The notes below the pieces were generated by a model, which had not been told where the DNA came from, did no database searches, and saw only the letters and a list, made by a program, of their open reading frames with translations. From contig CABUID010000013.1 of NCBI GenBank assembly GCA_902491575.1, forward strand, positions 1-59,967: a DNA stretch of 59,967 nucleotides, in the 5' to 3' direction. Every line of letters begins with the position of its first letter. Position 1 is the first letter of the stretch. A program made the translations under genes and the position numbers. This DNA comes from an uncultured Bacillota bacterium. Lineage in GTDB: Bacteria > Bacillota_I > Bacilli_A > RFN20 > CAG-631. Shown here in pieces: positions 32,780 to 41,241 of this stretch.

Positions 32780-33181
32780 ATGGCACGTAAAAAAATTCGC
32801 GGTAAAGCCGGTGTAAAATTTAAATCTCCATATACAAGTGAAAAGCGTGATTCTCAATTACGTACTCTAGTAACTCATCTAATTATTAATGAAGAAGTAA
32901 AAGTGACAGATACTACTGCAAAAAGTTTGGTTTCTTTAGCTTCTAAAATGATTACTTTTGCTAAAAAGGGTGATCTTCATTCACGTAGATTAGCTGCAGC
33001 TGTTGTTAGACCTATGCTTGTAGATGCAAAAGATGAAAAAAGTAAAACTGCTTTACAAAAATTATTTGATGATTTAGCTCCTAGATATGCTGCTCGTAAT
33101 GGTGGATATGTTCGAGTTTTAAAACTTGGTAATCGACGTGGAGATAATGCTCCAATTGTAGTTTGTCAATTAGTAAAATAG
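32780..33181 (+). CDS. rplQ: Ribosomal protein L17
   Basis: A 133-residue tunnel-exit protein. SEKRDSQLRTLVTHLIINEEVKVTDTTAK and GGYVRVLKLGNRRGDNAP are typical; about 13 residues longer than the common form, partly at the N terminus (MARKKIRGKAGVKFKSPYTS). It is the last gene of the superoperon, before a terminator. Confidence 0.97.
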   Translation: MARKKIRGKAGVKFKSPYTSEKRDSQLRTLVTHLIINEEVKVTDTTAKSLVSLASKMITFAKKGDLHSRRLAAAVVRPMLVDAKDEKSKTALQKLFDDLAPRYAARNGGYVRVLKLGNRRGDNAPIVVCQLVK

Positions 33182-33195
33182 TTTTTCGATTCAAC

Positions 33196-33230
33196 AAAGA
33201 CTCAGAGTGCTCATCTGGGTCTTTATTTTT
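33196..33230 (+). terminator. Terminator of the S10-spc-alpha superoperon
   Basis: An 11-bp stem (AAAGACTCAGA / TCTGGGTCTTT, one T-G wobble), 7-nt loop, then a T-rich tail. Confidence 0.85.
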
Positions 33231-33261
33231 ATGAAAACTATTTATATTCTATAAATAGATA

Positions 33262-33270
33262 TGTTATAAT
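33262..33270 (+). promoter_or_regulatory. Extended -10 promoter of the ecf-truA operon
   Basis: TGTTATAAT is a perfect TGn extended -10 element 23 nt before the ecfA1 start codon; the -35 is weak. Confidence 0.6.
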
Positions 33271-33293
33271 AAACTGAATGAGGAGGTAAGAAA

Positions 33294-34106
33294 ATGGATA
33301 ATATTGTTGAATTTAAAGATATCACTTTTAAGTATGAAGAGGAAAATACTTTATTGTCTTCTCTTACCTTTAATATAAAAAAAGGAAAATATACTGTCTT
33401 ACTTGGTCATAATGGCTCAGGTAAGTCGACAATTGCTAAATTAATTATTGGCTTGTTAGAAGCTCAAAGTGGTGAAATTATCATTAATGGTCAAACTCTT
33501 ACAGAAGAAAGTGTTGATGAAATACGAAATCATGTTGCCATTGTTTTTCAAAATCCTGATAATCAATTCATTGGCTCAACAGTAGAAGATGATATTGCTT
33601 TTGGACTTGAAAATCGTTGTATACCTCAAGCAGAAATGCAAAATATTATTGACGAATTTGCAATGAAAGTAGGAATGAGTGATTTTTTAAAGTCAGAACC
33701 CACAGCCTTATCTGGAGGTCAAAAACAAAGAGTTGCGATTGCTGGTGCTTTAGCGTTACATCCGGATTTACTTATTTTAGATGAAGCCACAAGTATGTTA
33801 GACCCAAAAGGGAAAAAAGAAATTATAAAAGTGATTAATACGATTAAAGAAAATAATCCATCAATGAGCATTCTTTCTATTACTCATCATATTGATGAGG
33901 CCTTATCAGCTGATGAAATTATCATATTAAATAATGGACAAATTGCTAGTGTAGGAACTCCTAAAGAAATCTTATATAATCAAACATTACTTGAAGAAAA
34001 CTCTTTACTTCCCCCTTTTGTAGTGGAAGTTAGAAAAAAATTACAAGAAGAAGGCATCAATATTGATGAATGTTTTACTATGGAAGAGTTGGTGAATAAA
34101 CTATGA
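33294..34106 (+). CDS. ecfA1: ECF transporter ATPase A1
   Basis: A 270-residue ABC ATPase of the group II energy-coupling factor transporter, which powers uptake of several vitamins and metals through exchangeable S components. Walker A GHNGSGKST at 38-46, Q-loop VFQNPDNQFIG, signature LSGGQ, Walker B LLILDEATSML. Overlaps ecfA2 by four bases (ATGA). Confidence 0.96.
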   Translation: MDNIVEFKDITFKYEEENTLLSSLTFNIKKGKYTVLLGHNGSGKSTIAKLIIGLLEAQSGEIIINGQTLTEESVDEIRNHVAIVFQNPDNQFIGSTVEDDIAFGLENRCIPQAEMQNIIDEFAMKVGMSDFLKSEPTALSGGQKQRVAIAGALALHPDLLILDEATSMLDPKGKKEIIKVINTIKENNPSMSILSITHHIDEALSADEIIILNNGQIASVGTPKEILYNQTLLEENSLLPPFVVEVRKKLQEEGINIDECFTMEELVNKL

Positions 34107-34948
34107 ATATCGAAGTTTTGAATATTTCTTATAGTTATAATAACAACGATTCTTTTGCAGTAAAAGATGCATCAACTACTTTTAAAGATGGTGAATTTGT
34201 AGCCATTGTCGGGCATACTGGTTCTGGCAAATCCACTTTTATACAAAATTTAAATGCCCTTCTTATCCCTACTAAAGGAACAATTCATGTTGATGAATTT
34301 GTAATACAAAACAAAATAAAAATAAAAAATATTAAAGAATTAAGAAAGAAAATAGGTATTGTTTTTCAATTTCCAGAATATCAGTTGTTTGAAGAAACGA
34401 TTGAAAAAGATATTTTATTTGGTCCTAAGAATTTTCATGTCGAAGAAGAAAATCTATCTCAACTGGCTAGCAAGGTTTTAAATATAGTGGGTTTGGAGGA
34501 TACTTTTTTAAATAAATCACCATTTGAGTTATCTGGGGGTGAAAAAAGAAGAGTAGCTATTGCTGGCATTTTAGCATTTAATCCCGATGTTTTAATTGTA
34601 GATGAACCTACAGCAGGTTTAGATCCCAATGCTTCCATAAAAATGATGCAACTCTTTAAACAACTTAATCAAATGGGTAAAACCATTATTCTTGTCACCC
34701 ATCAAATGGATCATGTTTTGCATTATGCACATCGTGTTTTAGTATTTAAAGACGGAGAAATTCAATGTGACAAAGAGCCATATGATTTATTTAATAATTT
34801 AGAACTAGTAAAGAAATTAGGAATCGATGTGCCAAATGTCATTGAATTAACGCATGCCTTAGCAAAAAAATATCCTAAAATTTTAAATTATAAAATTAAA
34901 TCTTTAGATGATTTTGTAAAAGCTTATAAGGAAGTGATTGTATTATGA
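34103..34948 (+). CDS. ecfA2: ECF transporter ATPase A2
   Basis: A 281-residue second ATPase of the ECF module, forming a heterodimer with EcfA1. Walker A GHTGSGKST, Q-loop VFQFPEYQLFE, signature LSGGE and Walker B VLIVDEPTAGLD are intact. Its stop overlaps the ecfT start by four bases. Confidence 0.96.
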   Translation: MNIEVLNISYSYNNNDSFAVKDASTTFKDGEFVAIVGHTGSGKSTFIQNLNALLIPTKGTIHVDEFVIQNKIKIKNIKELRKKIGIVFQFPEYQLFEETIEKDILFGPKNFHVEEENLSQLASKVLNIVGLEDTFLNKSPFELSGGEKRRVAIAGILAFNPDVLIVDEPTAGLDPNASIKMMQLFKQLNQMGKTIILVTHQMDHVLHYAHRVLVFKDGEIQCDKEPYDLFNNLELVKKLGIDVPNVIELTHALAKKYPKILNYKIKSLDDFVKAYKEVIVL

Positions 34949-35859
34949 CTTTAGGAAAATATGTTCATCAAGATACAATCATTCATCGATTAGATCCACG
35001 TAATAAATTTATTATGCTTTTTGTTTTGATGGTAGTTATATTTTTAATTAACCCTTCAAAGGAAGGTTTTGAAGTTTTAGGCTGGATAAGTTATCTACTC
35101 ATTTCGATAGTTTTTATACTTTTATATAAGATTTCAAAATTAAAAATATCCATGATATTTAAATCGCTTAAACCGATGTGGTTTATGATGATATTCCTTT
35201 TTATCATTAATTTATTTGTTTATAAGGGAGGACCTCAAATTATCCCTCAATGGTGGATATTTGATATTCATCTAGAAGCCATTACCCAAACACTTAAAAT
35301 TGTATTACGTCTTGCTTTATTAATTACATTATCCACTTTATTTACTGCTACAACAAAGCCTTTAGACATAACAGTTGCTATCGATGATTTATTTGGATGG
35401 TTAAAGATTTTTAAAATTAATGTGCATATTTTATCGATGACGATATCCATTGCATTACGTTTTATTCCGACAATATTGGATGAAACATATCGAATTATGA
35501 AAGCACAAGCATCACGAGGTGTAGATTTTAAAAATGGAAAACTTAAAGAAAAAATTGTTGCCATAACTTCTTTAATCATTCCTTTATTTATTAGTGCTAT
35601 TTCTAGGAGTGATGAATTAGCCAATGCAATGGAAGCAAGAAATTATAATCCTTTAGCCAAACGAACACGATATCGAAAACTGCATTGGCGTCTTTCTGAC
35701 ACTCTATCCTTAATTTTTACTTTTCTTGTACTTGGATTATCCATTACTATGCTTGTACTCATCAAACAAAATGTTTTTAATTATCTATTGACGGATCAAT
35801 GGTGGTTTGATATCTTTAATGGATTCATTCGTACCATAAAAGGATGGTTTTCAGCATGA
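34945..35859 (+). CDS. ecfT: ECF transporter transmembrane subunit T
   Basis: A 304-residue integral membrane scaffold linking the ATPases to S components. It has several hydrophobic helices and the two coupling-helix motifs (QASRGVDF and MEARNYNP, each with an Ala-Arg/Ser-Arg core). No S component gene is beside it; queT at 43410 encodes a likely one. The TGA stop overlaps the truA start. Confidence 0.96.
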   Translation: MTLGKYVHQDTIIHRLDPRNKFIMLFVLMVVIFLINPSKEGFEVLGWISYLLISIVFILLYKISKLKISMIFKSLKPMWFMMIFLFIINLFVYKGGPQIIPQWWIFDIHLEAITQTLKIVLRLALLITLSTLFTATTKPLDITVAIDDLFGWLKIFKINVHILSMTISIALRFIPTILDETYRIMKAQASRGVDFKNGKLKEKIVAITSLIIPLFISAISRSDELANAMEARNYNPLAKRTRYRKLHWRLSDTLSLIFTFLVLGLSITMLVLIKQNVFNYLLTDQWWFDIFNGFIRTIKGWFSA

Positions 35860-36593
35860 AATATAAATGTATTGTTAGTTATGACGGATTTTCATATAAT
35901 GGCTATCAAAAACAAAGTCATGATAAAAATACGATTCAAAGTGTTATTGAAAACACTTTATCTCGCATTTTTAAAGAAAAAATTACAATTTATGGAAGTG
36001 GCCGCACAGACAAGAAAGTTCATGCCATGGGTCAAGTTTTTCATTTTACGAGTGAAAAGAAAATTCCTTTAAATAATTTAAAAAAAGCAGTAAATGGTAT
36101 GTTACCTGAAAGCATACAAATTCAAAAATGCCAATGGGTCTCAGAAGATTTTCATGCTCGTTATTCTTCCCATAAGAAAGTATATGTTTATAAAATAAAA
36201 AATAAAAAAGAAAAAAATGTTTTTGATAGTCGTTATTATGCTTATATGGAAGAAGATTTAAATGTTGAACTTTTAAAAAATGCTGCTAAAATGTTTGTAG
36301 GTACTTATAACTTTAAAAATTTTACTACTAATAAAATAGAAGAAGTGCAAAGTTTTGAAAAAATAATTTACGATGTTAAAGTGAAGAATAATCATCAAAA
36401 AATTGAAATAGAATTTTATGGGTCGGGTTTTTTAAGGTATCAAGTTCGAATGATGGTAGGGGCACTACTGGTTGTAGCGACTGGAAAAAAAGATATAAGT
36501 TATATTCGACATTTACTCGATGAAAATGTGAATGAAAAATGTTCTTATAAAGCAAAACCAGAGGGTTTATATTTAAAAAAAGTAATTTATTGA
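35856..36593 (+). CDS. truA: tRNA pseudouridine synthase A
   Basis: A 245-residue enzyme that makes pseudouridine at positions 38-40 of the tRNA anticodon arm. The catalytic Asp52 is in YGSGRTDKKVHA; GSGFLRYQVRMMVGALL is the second landmark. The start ATG 35856 overlaps the ecfT stop as ATGA; AAAGGATGG lies upstream. rplM-rpsI, which follow in Bacillus, are not here. Confidence 0.97.
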   Translation: MKYKCIVSYDGFSYNGYQKQSHDKNTIQSVIENTLSRIFKEKITIYGSGRTDKKVHAMGQVFHFTSEKKIPLNNLKKAVNGMLPESIQIQKCQWVSEDFHARYSSHKKVYVYKIKNKKEKNVFDSRYYAYMEEDLNVELLKNAAKMFVGTYNFKNFTTNKIEEVQSFEKIIYDVKVKNNHQKIEIEFYGSGFLRYQVRMMVGALLVVATGKKDISYIRHLLDENVNEKCSYKAKPEGLYLKKVIY

Positions 36594-36608
36594 AGGAGGG
36601 AAGGAGTC

Positions 36609-38000
36609 ATGATTTATAAGTATTTTTTCTTTGATTTTGATGGAATGCTTTGTGATTCCTATACGCATACTACAAAGGCTTTTGTCAAAGCTTTACAAGA
36701 ATTAAGAAATGAAAGAATTGACGAAAAAAAAGCCTATGATTTATTAAAGATATCCTTTGCTGAAGCGTATCAATATTTTAAAGTGAATGAAAATGAAGAT
36801 AAATTATTTTCATCTTATCATTATGATTTATCCTTCCAACCTGAAGCAACTTTATATCTACCCGTTAAAAAACTATTAAAAAGTATTCTTGATAGTGGGG
36901 GAAAGAATTTTATTTATACCAACCGCAATGAAACTTTATTTCAATATTTAGATAAGTTTGGCATTAAAGATTATTTTACTGATTTTATTATCAATGCGAA
37001 TAAACCTGAACCAAAAGTGTTATTAGATATGATTGAAAAATATCATTTAGATAAGAAACAATGTGTTGTTGTTGGCGATCGCTTTTTAGATGTAGAAGGA
37101 GCTTATAAAGCTTCAATAGATGGAATACTTTATGATGTCGATTCAAGAGTATTTTTCCATCATGCCACACATGTAATAAAAAGAATCAATGAATTGTATG
37201 AATTTATTAATCGACCTTATCAATTAAAAAACAATTATCATACTCATACTTCCCGATGTGGTCATGCAATTGGAGAAGACGAAGAATATGTCATAGAAGC
37301 TATTAAAGCAGGTTATCAAACTTTAGGCTTTTCGGATCATGTAATCCTACCTGATATTCAAAGAAATGATGAATACTTTGAATCGATTTCTTTATTAAAA
37401 GAAAAATATAAAGATCAAATCGATATAAAAATAGCTTTAGAAGTAGAATATTATCCTTATTACATGTCCTATTATGAAAAACTGAAAAAAGAAAATAAAA
37501 TTGATTATTTAATTTTTGGAAATCATGGTACAATGGATAAAACTTCAAAACAAAGGTCAAAGCAAATTTCTTTTATTGAACCTTTTGATAATATAGATTA
37601 TCTTAACTTATACTATGAATGCTTGAAAAAAGCTGTAGAAAGTAAATTGTTTCAATATATTGCTCATCCAGATGTTTTTATGAAAGGCTATGGGAAATGG
37701 GATGAAAATGCGATTGAACTTACTCATAAAATTGCTAAGTTATTACAAGACAATCAACTTTATGCTGAATTATCAGGTTCGGGTTATCGAAGCAAAAAAA
37801 GAGTTCATTATCAAGGAGAATGGTTACCGTCCTATCCTTTTAAAGAATTCTTTAAGATATTATCACAATATCAAATTGAATTTATTCTTGGTTGCGATGC
37901 ACATGCACCTTATGAGCTGGATGATGAAGCAGTCGCTTATATAACGAAAATGGCGAAAGATTTAAATTTAAATGTAGTCTATGAAATGAAAAAATTCTAA
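36609..38000 (+). CDS. HAD phosphatase-PHP phosphoesterase fusion protein
   Basis: A 463-residue two-domain protein. Residues 1-195 are a HAD-superfamily hydrolase with the nucleophile motif FFFDFDG (Asp9, Asp11), FIYTNRN, a Lys near 132 (NKPEPK) and VVGDRFLDVEGA (Asp157). Residues 205-463 are a PHP domain like histidinol phosphatase (HisK type): NNYHTHTSRCGHA (His211, His213), FSDH (His243), ALEVEYY, FGNHG, IAHPD and CDAHAP are the metal ligands. Both halves look catalytically complete. The substrate is unknown; no histidine biosynthesis genes are near. GGAGGGAAGGAG RBS, 15 nt after truA and 14 nt before prfA, so it is within the operon. Confidence 0.85.
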   Translation: MIYKYFFFDFDGMLCDSYTHTTKAFVKALQELRNERIDEKKAYDLLKISFAEAYQYFKVNENEDKLFSSYHYDLSFQPEATLYLPVKKLLKSILDSGGKNFIYTNRNETLFQYLDKFGIKDYFTDFIINANKPEPKVLLDMIEKYHLDKKQCVVVGDRFLDVEGAYKASIDGILYDVDSRVFFHHATHVIKRINELYEFINRPYQLKNNYHTHTSRCGHAIGEDEEYVIEAIKAGYQTLGFSDHVILPDIQRNDEYFESISLLKEKYKDQIDIKIALEVEYYPYYMSYYEKLKKENKIDYLIFGNHGTMDKTSKQRSKQISFIEPFDNIDYLNLYYECLKKAVESKLFQYIAHPDVFMKGYGKWDENAIELTHKIAKLLQDNQLYAELSGSGYRSKKRVHYQGEWLPSYPFKEFFKILSQYQIEFILGCDAHAPYELDDEAVAYITKMAKDLNLNVVYEMKKF

Positions 38001-38014
38001 AGGAGATAAAAAGT

Positions 38015-39091
38015 ATGGATAAAATAATGATGGATCGATTAGAAACCATATTAATAAGATATAACCAAATACAAAGTGATTTACAAAATGATGAAGTCAT
38101 TGCTAACTTAAAGAAATATACTGAGCTTTCTAAAGAATCAAGACAGTTAGAAGAAACTACCAAGACATATCTAGAATATAAAAACACTTTAAAGGCGATA
38201 GAAGAGGCTAAAGTTCTTTTAAATGAAAGTGATCCAGAAATGGTTGAACTTGCAAAATTAGAAATAGAAACTTCTAATGCAAAATTAGATCCTTTAGAAG
38301 AAAAAATTAAATATTTACTTTTACCAAAAGACCCAAATGATGAGAAAAACGTTATTATGGAAATTAGAGGAGCTGCCGGTGGCGATGAAGGAAATATATT
38401 CGCTGGTGACTTATTTAGAATGTATTCACGTTATGCTGAAGCACAAGGATATAAAATTGAAATAAATGATTCGAATGAAACAGAATTTGGTGGATATTCT
38501 TTAATTTCATTTATGATTATTGGTGAAGGAGCTTATTCTAAATTTAAATATGAATCTGGTGCTCATCGTGTACAAAGAGTACCACGAACAGAAGCTCAAG
38601 GAAGAATTCATACTTCAACAGCTACTGTATTAGTTATGCCAGAAGTTGATTTAAGCAATACAGAAATGAAAATGGAAGATGTCACTATAGAAGTATATCG
38701 TTCAAGTGGTGCAGGTGGTCAGCATATCAATAAAACAGAATCGGCTGTTCGTTGTATTCATAATCCAACGGGTATTATTGTGGCTTGTCAAGATGGGCGT
38801 AGTCAACATGCTAATAAAGAAAAAGCATTACAGATTTTAGCTGCAAAAGTACAAGACTATTATGTTTCACAAGTTGAAGAAAAACTTGGTGCAGAAAGAA
38901 AATTAAAAATTGGTTCAGGGGAACGTTCAGAAAAAATTCGAACATATAATTATCCTCAAAATCGTGTAACCGATCACCGTATTGGTTTTACCATTCAAAA
39001 ACTTGATCGTGTAATGGAAGGAGAACTTCAAGAAGTCATCGATGCTTTAATTAATGAAGAACAAAAAGAAAAACTTGAAGCAGAAATGTAA
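38015..39091 (+). CDS. prfA: Peptide chain release factor 1
   Basis: A 358-residue factor that reads UAA and UAG. GGQ at 234-236 (SGAGGQHINKTES) triggers peptide release and is the Gln methylated by PrmC. The codon-recognition tripeptide reads PRT (RVPRTEAQG), fitting the RF1 P-x-T pattern. AAAGGAG RBS. The stop is one base before the prmC start. Confidence 0.98.
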   Translation: MDKIMMDRLETILIRYNQIQSDLQNDEVIANLKKYTELSKESRQLEETTKTYLEYKNTLKAIEEAKVLLNESDPEMVELAKLEIETSNAKLDPLEEKIKYLLLPKDPNDEKNVIMEIRGAAGGDEGNIFAGDLFRMYSRYAEAQGYKIEINDSNETEFGGYSLISFMIIGEGAYSKFKYESGAHRVQRVPRTEAQGRIHTSTATVLVMPEVDLSNTEMKMEDVTIEVYRSSGAGGQHINKTESAVRCIHNPTGIIVACQDGRSQHANKEKALQILAAKVQDYYVSQVEEKLGAERKLKIGSGERSEKIRTYNYPQNRVTDHRIGFTIQKLDRVMEGELQEVIDALINEEQKEKLEAEM

Positions 39092-39092
39092 G

Positions 39093-39938
39093 ATGAAATA
39101 TACTTATTCTAAAATGATAAGGCAGTGTGAAAAAAAGGTTGCCGAAGCACAAAAAGAAATACATGTTGTTAAATGGTTATTTTTTAATAGTGATTTTTTT
39201 TGTGGATATTCCCATTTAAATGATGAAGTCAATGAAGAAATTTTGGATAAATTTAATCATATGATTGATTTATATATTCAAAACGATATTCCACCACAAT
39301 ATATATTAAATAAAACTTTTTTCTTCAATTATCCTTTTTATGTAGATAGTGGTTGTTTCATTCCACGTCCTGAAACAGAACAATTGGTAGAAGAAACCAT
39401 CTATCGCATTGATGATTTATTTTCAAACAAAGAAATAGATATAGCCGATGTCTGTTGTGGTTCTGGTGCAATTGGGATTACTTTAAAAAAAGAAATTTCA
39501 AATGCTCATGTGTTTTTATGCGATTTATCCAAAGAAGCCATTGCTATTGCTAAAAAAAATGCGGATAACTTAAAAGTGGATGTAAAGATAGAATGTGGCG
39601 ACTTTATTCAACCCATTTTAAATAATAAAATGAAGTTTGATGTTTTATTATGCAATCCTCCATATATCAAAAATAATGAAAAATTAAGTTCAATAGTTGT
39701 AGATCATGAACCTAAAATGGCATTATTTGGAGGGGAAGATGGATTGGATTTTTATAGAATTATTTTTCAGAATTTTGATTTAATTTTAAAAGATGGTGGA
39801 TTTATGGGCTTTGAATTTGGCTATGATCAAAAAGATATGCTAGAAAAGTTAGTAAAGGAAACCTTTCATTATAAGTATGAATTTTTAAAAGATTATAATC
39901 ATTTAGATAGAATGTTATTTATTTATAAAGATAAATAA
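39093..39938 (+). CDS. prmC: Release factor glutamine methyltransferase
   Basis: A 281-residue class I SAM methyltransferase that methylates the GGQ glutamine of release factors. SAM loop DVCCGSGAIGI and the catalytic LLCNPPYIKN are clear; an N-terminal helical domain precedes FIPRPETE. Start: ATG 39093, next to the prfA stop, without an own strong ribosome binding site, so translation is coupled. Confidence 0.95.
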   Translation: MKYTYSKMIRQCEKKVAEAQKEIHVVKWLFFNSDFFCGYSHLNDEVNEEILDKFNHMIDLYIQNDIPPQYILNKTFFFNYPFYVDSGCFIPRPETEQLVEETIYRIDDLFSNKEIDIADVCCGSGAIGITLKKEISNAHVFLCDLSKEAIAIAKKNADNLKVDVKIECGDFIQPILNNKMKFDVLLCNPPYIKNNEKLSSIVVDHEPKMALFGGEDGLDFYRIIFQNFDLILKDGGFMGFEFGYDQKDMLEKLVKETFHYKYEFLKDYNHLDRMLFIYKDK

Positions 39939-40181
39939 TTAATGATGTTGTTGGTTTCGGTTTTTTCTAACTTGATCTTGTGAAGCTTTAGATAGCATAA
40001 ACTGTCCAACGGCTTCTAAAAAATTACCTAAAGAATTAACTTGATCAATTTTTAAATTTTGACTTATTAGATAACCAATTACAGAAGAAAGAATAGCAAA
40101 TTCATTACCTGTGAGTGAAAAAAGATAGTCTGCAAGACTTTGATAATCATTATTTACAAATTGATTTACGGAGTCATTCAA
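39939..40181 (-). CDS. Small conserved-looking hypothetical protein
   Basis: An 80-residue protein with two amphipathic or hydrophobic segments (YLFSLTGNEFAILSSVIGYLISQ and NSLGNFLEAVGQFMLSKAS) and a charged His-ended tail. AAAGGAAG lies upstream of the ATG. Similar short proteins with a NEF-x-LLS...NSLGNF pattern occur in Firmicutes with no known role, as far as I recall. Its stop codon abuts the prmC stop with no intergenic space, so the two converge. Confidence 0.65.
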   Translation of the reverse strand: MNDSVNQFVNNDYQSLADYLFSLTGNEFAILSSVIGYLISQNLKIDQVNSLGNFLEAVGQFMLSKASQDQVRKNRNQQHH

Positions 40182-40209
40182 TGTATATCTTCCTTTACAA
40201 ATAAAAAAA

Positions 40210-40218
40210 TGCTATAAT
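40210..40218 (+). promoter_or_regulatory. Extended -10 promoter of the small membrane protein gene
   Basis: TGCTATAAT, a perfect TGn extended -10, is 17 nt before the start codon; no -35 is evident. Confidence 0.5.
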
Positions 40219-40234
40219 AAAAAAGGGTATAAAT

Positions 40235-40447
40235 ATGGAAACAAAAGATAAAAAGATTTATGAATTAACTGAAGAAGAAAGAAAAGAAAAAATGCAAAAG
40301 TTTTGGCGAAAGGCAAAGCCAATTTTAAAGAAAGTTTTATTTGCACTTTTTTGCATTTTAATATGTCTTTTGTTATTTTTCACTTTATTAAAAGGAGCTT
40401 TCTCTGGTAATGCTACTCCTAGCAGTGCTACTTTGATTTTAAAATAG
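40235..40447 (+). CDS. Small single-pass membrane protein
   Basis: A 70-residue protein with a highly charged N-terminal half (residues 1-34, Lys/Glu-rich amphipathic) and one hydrophobic helix (VLFALFCILICLLLFFTLL, about 35-53), then a short Ser/Thr tail. The charge pattern places the N terminus in the cytoplasm. AAGGG at 40223-40227 is a weak RBS. No family is recognised. It is bounded by its own promoter and terminator, which argues that it is a real gene. Confidence 0.6.
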   Translation: METKDKKIYELTEEERKEKMQKFWRKAKPILKKVLFALFCILICLLLFFTLLKGAFSGNATPSSATLILK

Positions 40448-40456
40448 TTTATAAGT

Positions 40457-40481
40457 AAGCAGCTAATCGCTGCTTTTTTTT
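40457..40481 (+). terminator. Terminator of the small membrane protein gene
   Basis: AAGCAGC / GCTGCTT, a 7-bp perfect stem with a TAATC loop and an eight-T tail. The clpP stop codon on the other strand lies in the hairpin. Confidence 0.85.
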
Positions 40482-41050
40482 ATGATTTTATCAATTATTC
40501 CATATTCTAATGCTTCATTGGCATCCATAAAATAATCCCTTTCAGTATCTATTTTAATTTTATGGTAAGGTTGATTCGTATTCAGTGCTAAAATATGATT
40601 TAATTTTTCCTTCATTTTTAAAATTCTTTTTGCAGCAATATCAATATCACTGGCTACACCACTAGCACCACCACTTGGTTGATGAATCATTATTTCTGCA
40701 TTTTCAAGTGCAAAACGTTTACCTTTGCTTCCACCAGATAATAAAAATGCTCCCATAGATGCACAAAGTCCTACACAGATAGTGATAACATCACAATTTA
40801 TATATTTCATCGTGTCATAAATAGCCATGCCACTTGTAATGGAGCCACCGACACTATTAATATATAGTTGTATGTCTTTTCCAGGTTCTTTACTTGACAA
40901 ATAAAGCAATTGTGCAATGATATTTGAAGCACAATTATCATCAATTTCTCCAGTTAACATAATAATTCTTTCTTTTAATAATAAAGAATAAACATCATAA
41001 TGACGTTCGCCATCATGACTGACTTCAATAATGGTTGGTATATAGTTCAT
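40463..41050 (-). CDS. clpP: ATP-dependent Clp protease proteolytic subunit
   Basis: A 195-residue serine protease forming the tetradecameric chamber used with Clp ATPases. The catalytic triad is Ser98 (GLCASMG), His123 (MIHQPSGG) and Asp172 (ERDYFM). The ATG at 41048-41050 is preferred, with AGGAGG a few nt upstream; an in-frame codon ten residues earlier lies beyond that RBS. No CtsR box or CIRCE is recognisable upstream. Confidence 0.96.
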   Translation of the reverse strand: MNYIPTIIEVSHDGERHYDVYSLLLKERIIMLTGEIDDNCASNIIAQLLYLSSKEPGKDIQLYINSVGGSITSGMAIYDTMKYINCDVITICVGLCASMGAFLLSGGSKGKRFALENAEIMIHQPSGGASGVASDIDIAAKRILKMKEKLNHILALNTNQPYHKIKIDTERDYFMDANEALEYGIIDKIIKKSSD

Positions 41051-41165
41051 AGTTTGCCTCCTAAAGTAAAGTATGCCCAAATTAAAAAAATTATACTTTG
41101 TATAATAAAAATATTATTTTTATTACAATACTGTGAAAAATCATACAGAAAAAAAATAAAAAATA

Positions 41166-41194
41166 TTGCATGTTATTTTTCTTACACTTATAAT
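41166..41194 (+). promoter_or_regulatory. pgk-tpiA promoter
   Basis: -35 TTGCAT (41166-41171), 17-nt spacer, perfect -10 TATAAT (41189-41194); about 40 nt of leader follow. Confidence 0.8.
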
Positions 41195-41241
41195 ATGATT
41201 GTAGGAGTGGGTTTTTAACCACCAAAGGAGATTATAAAAAA

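Noticed and set aside
41051..41165. CtsR or CIRCE operator upstream of clpP
   Set aside because: No direct repeat of the GGTCAAA type or CIRCE inverted repeat is visible; only AT-rich DNA with several weak -10-like hexamers.
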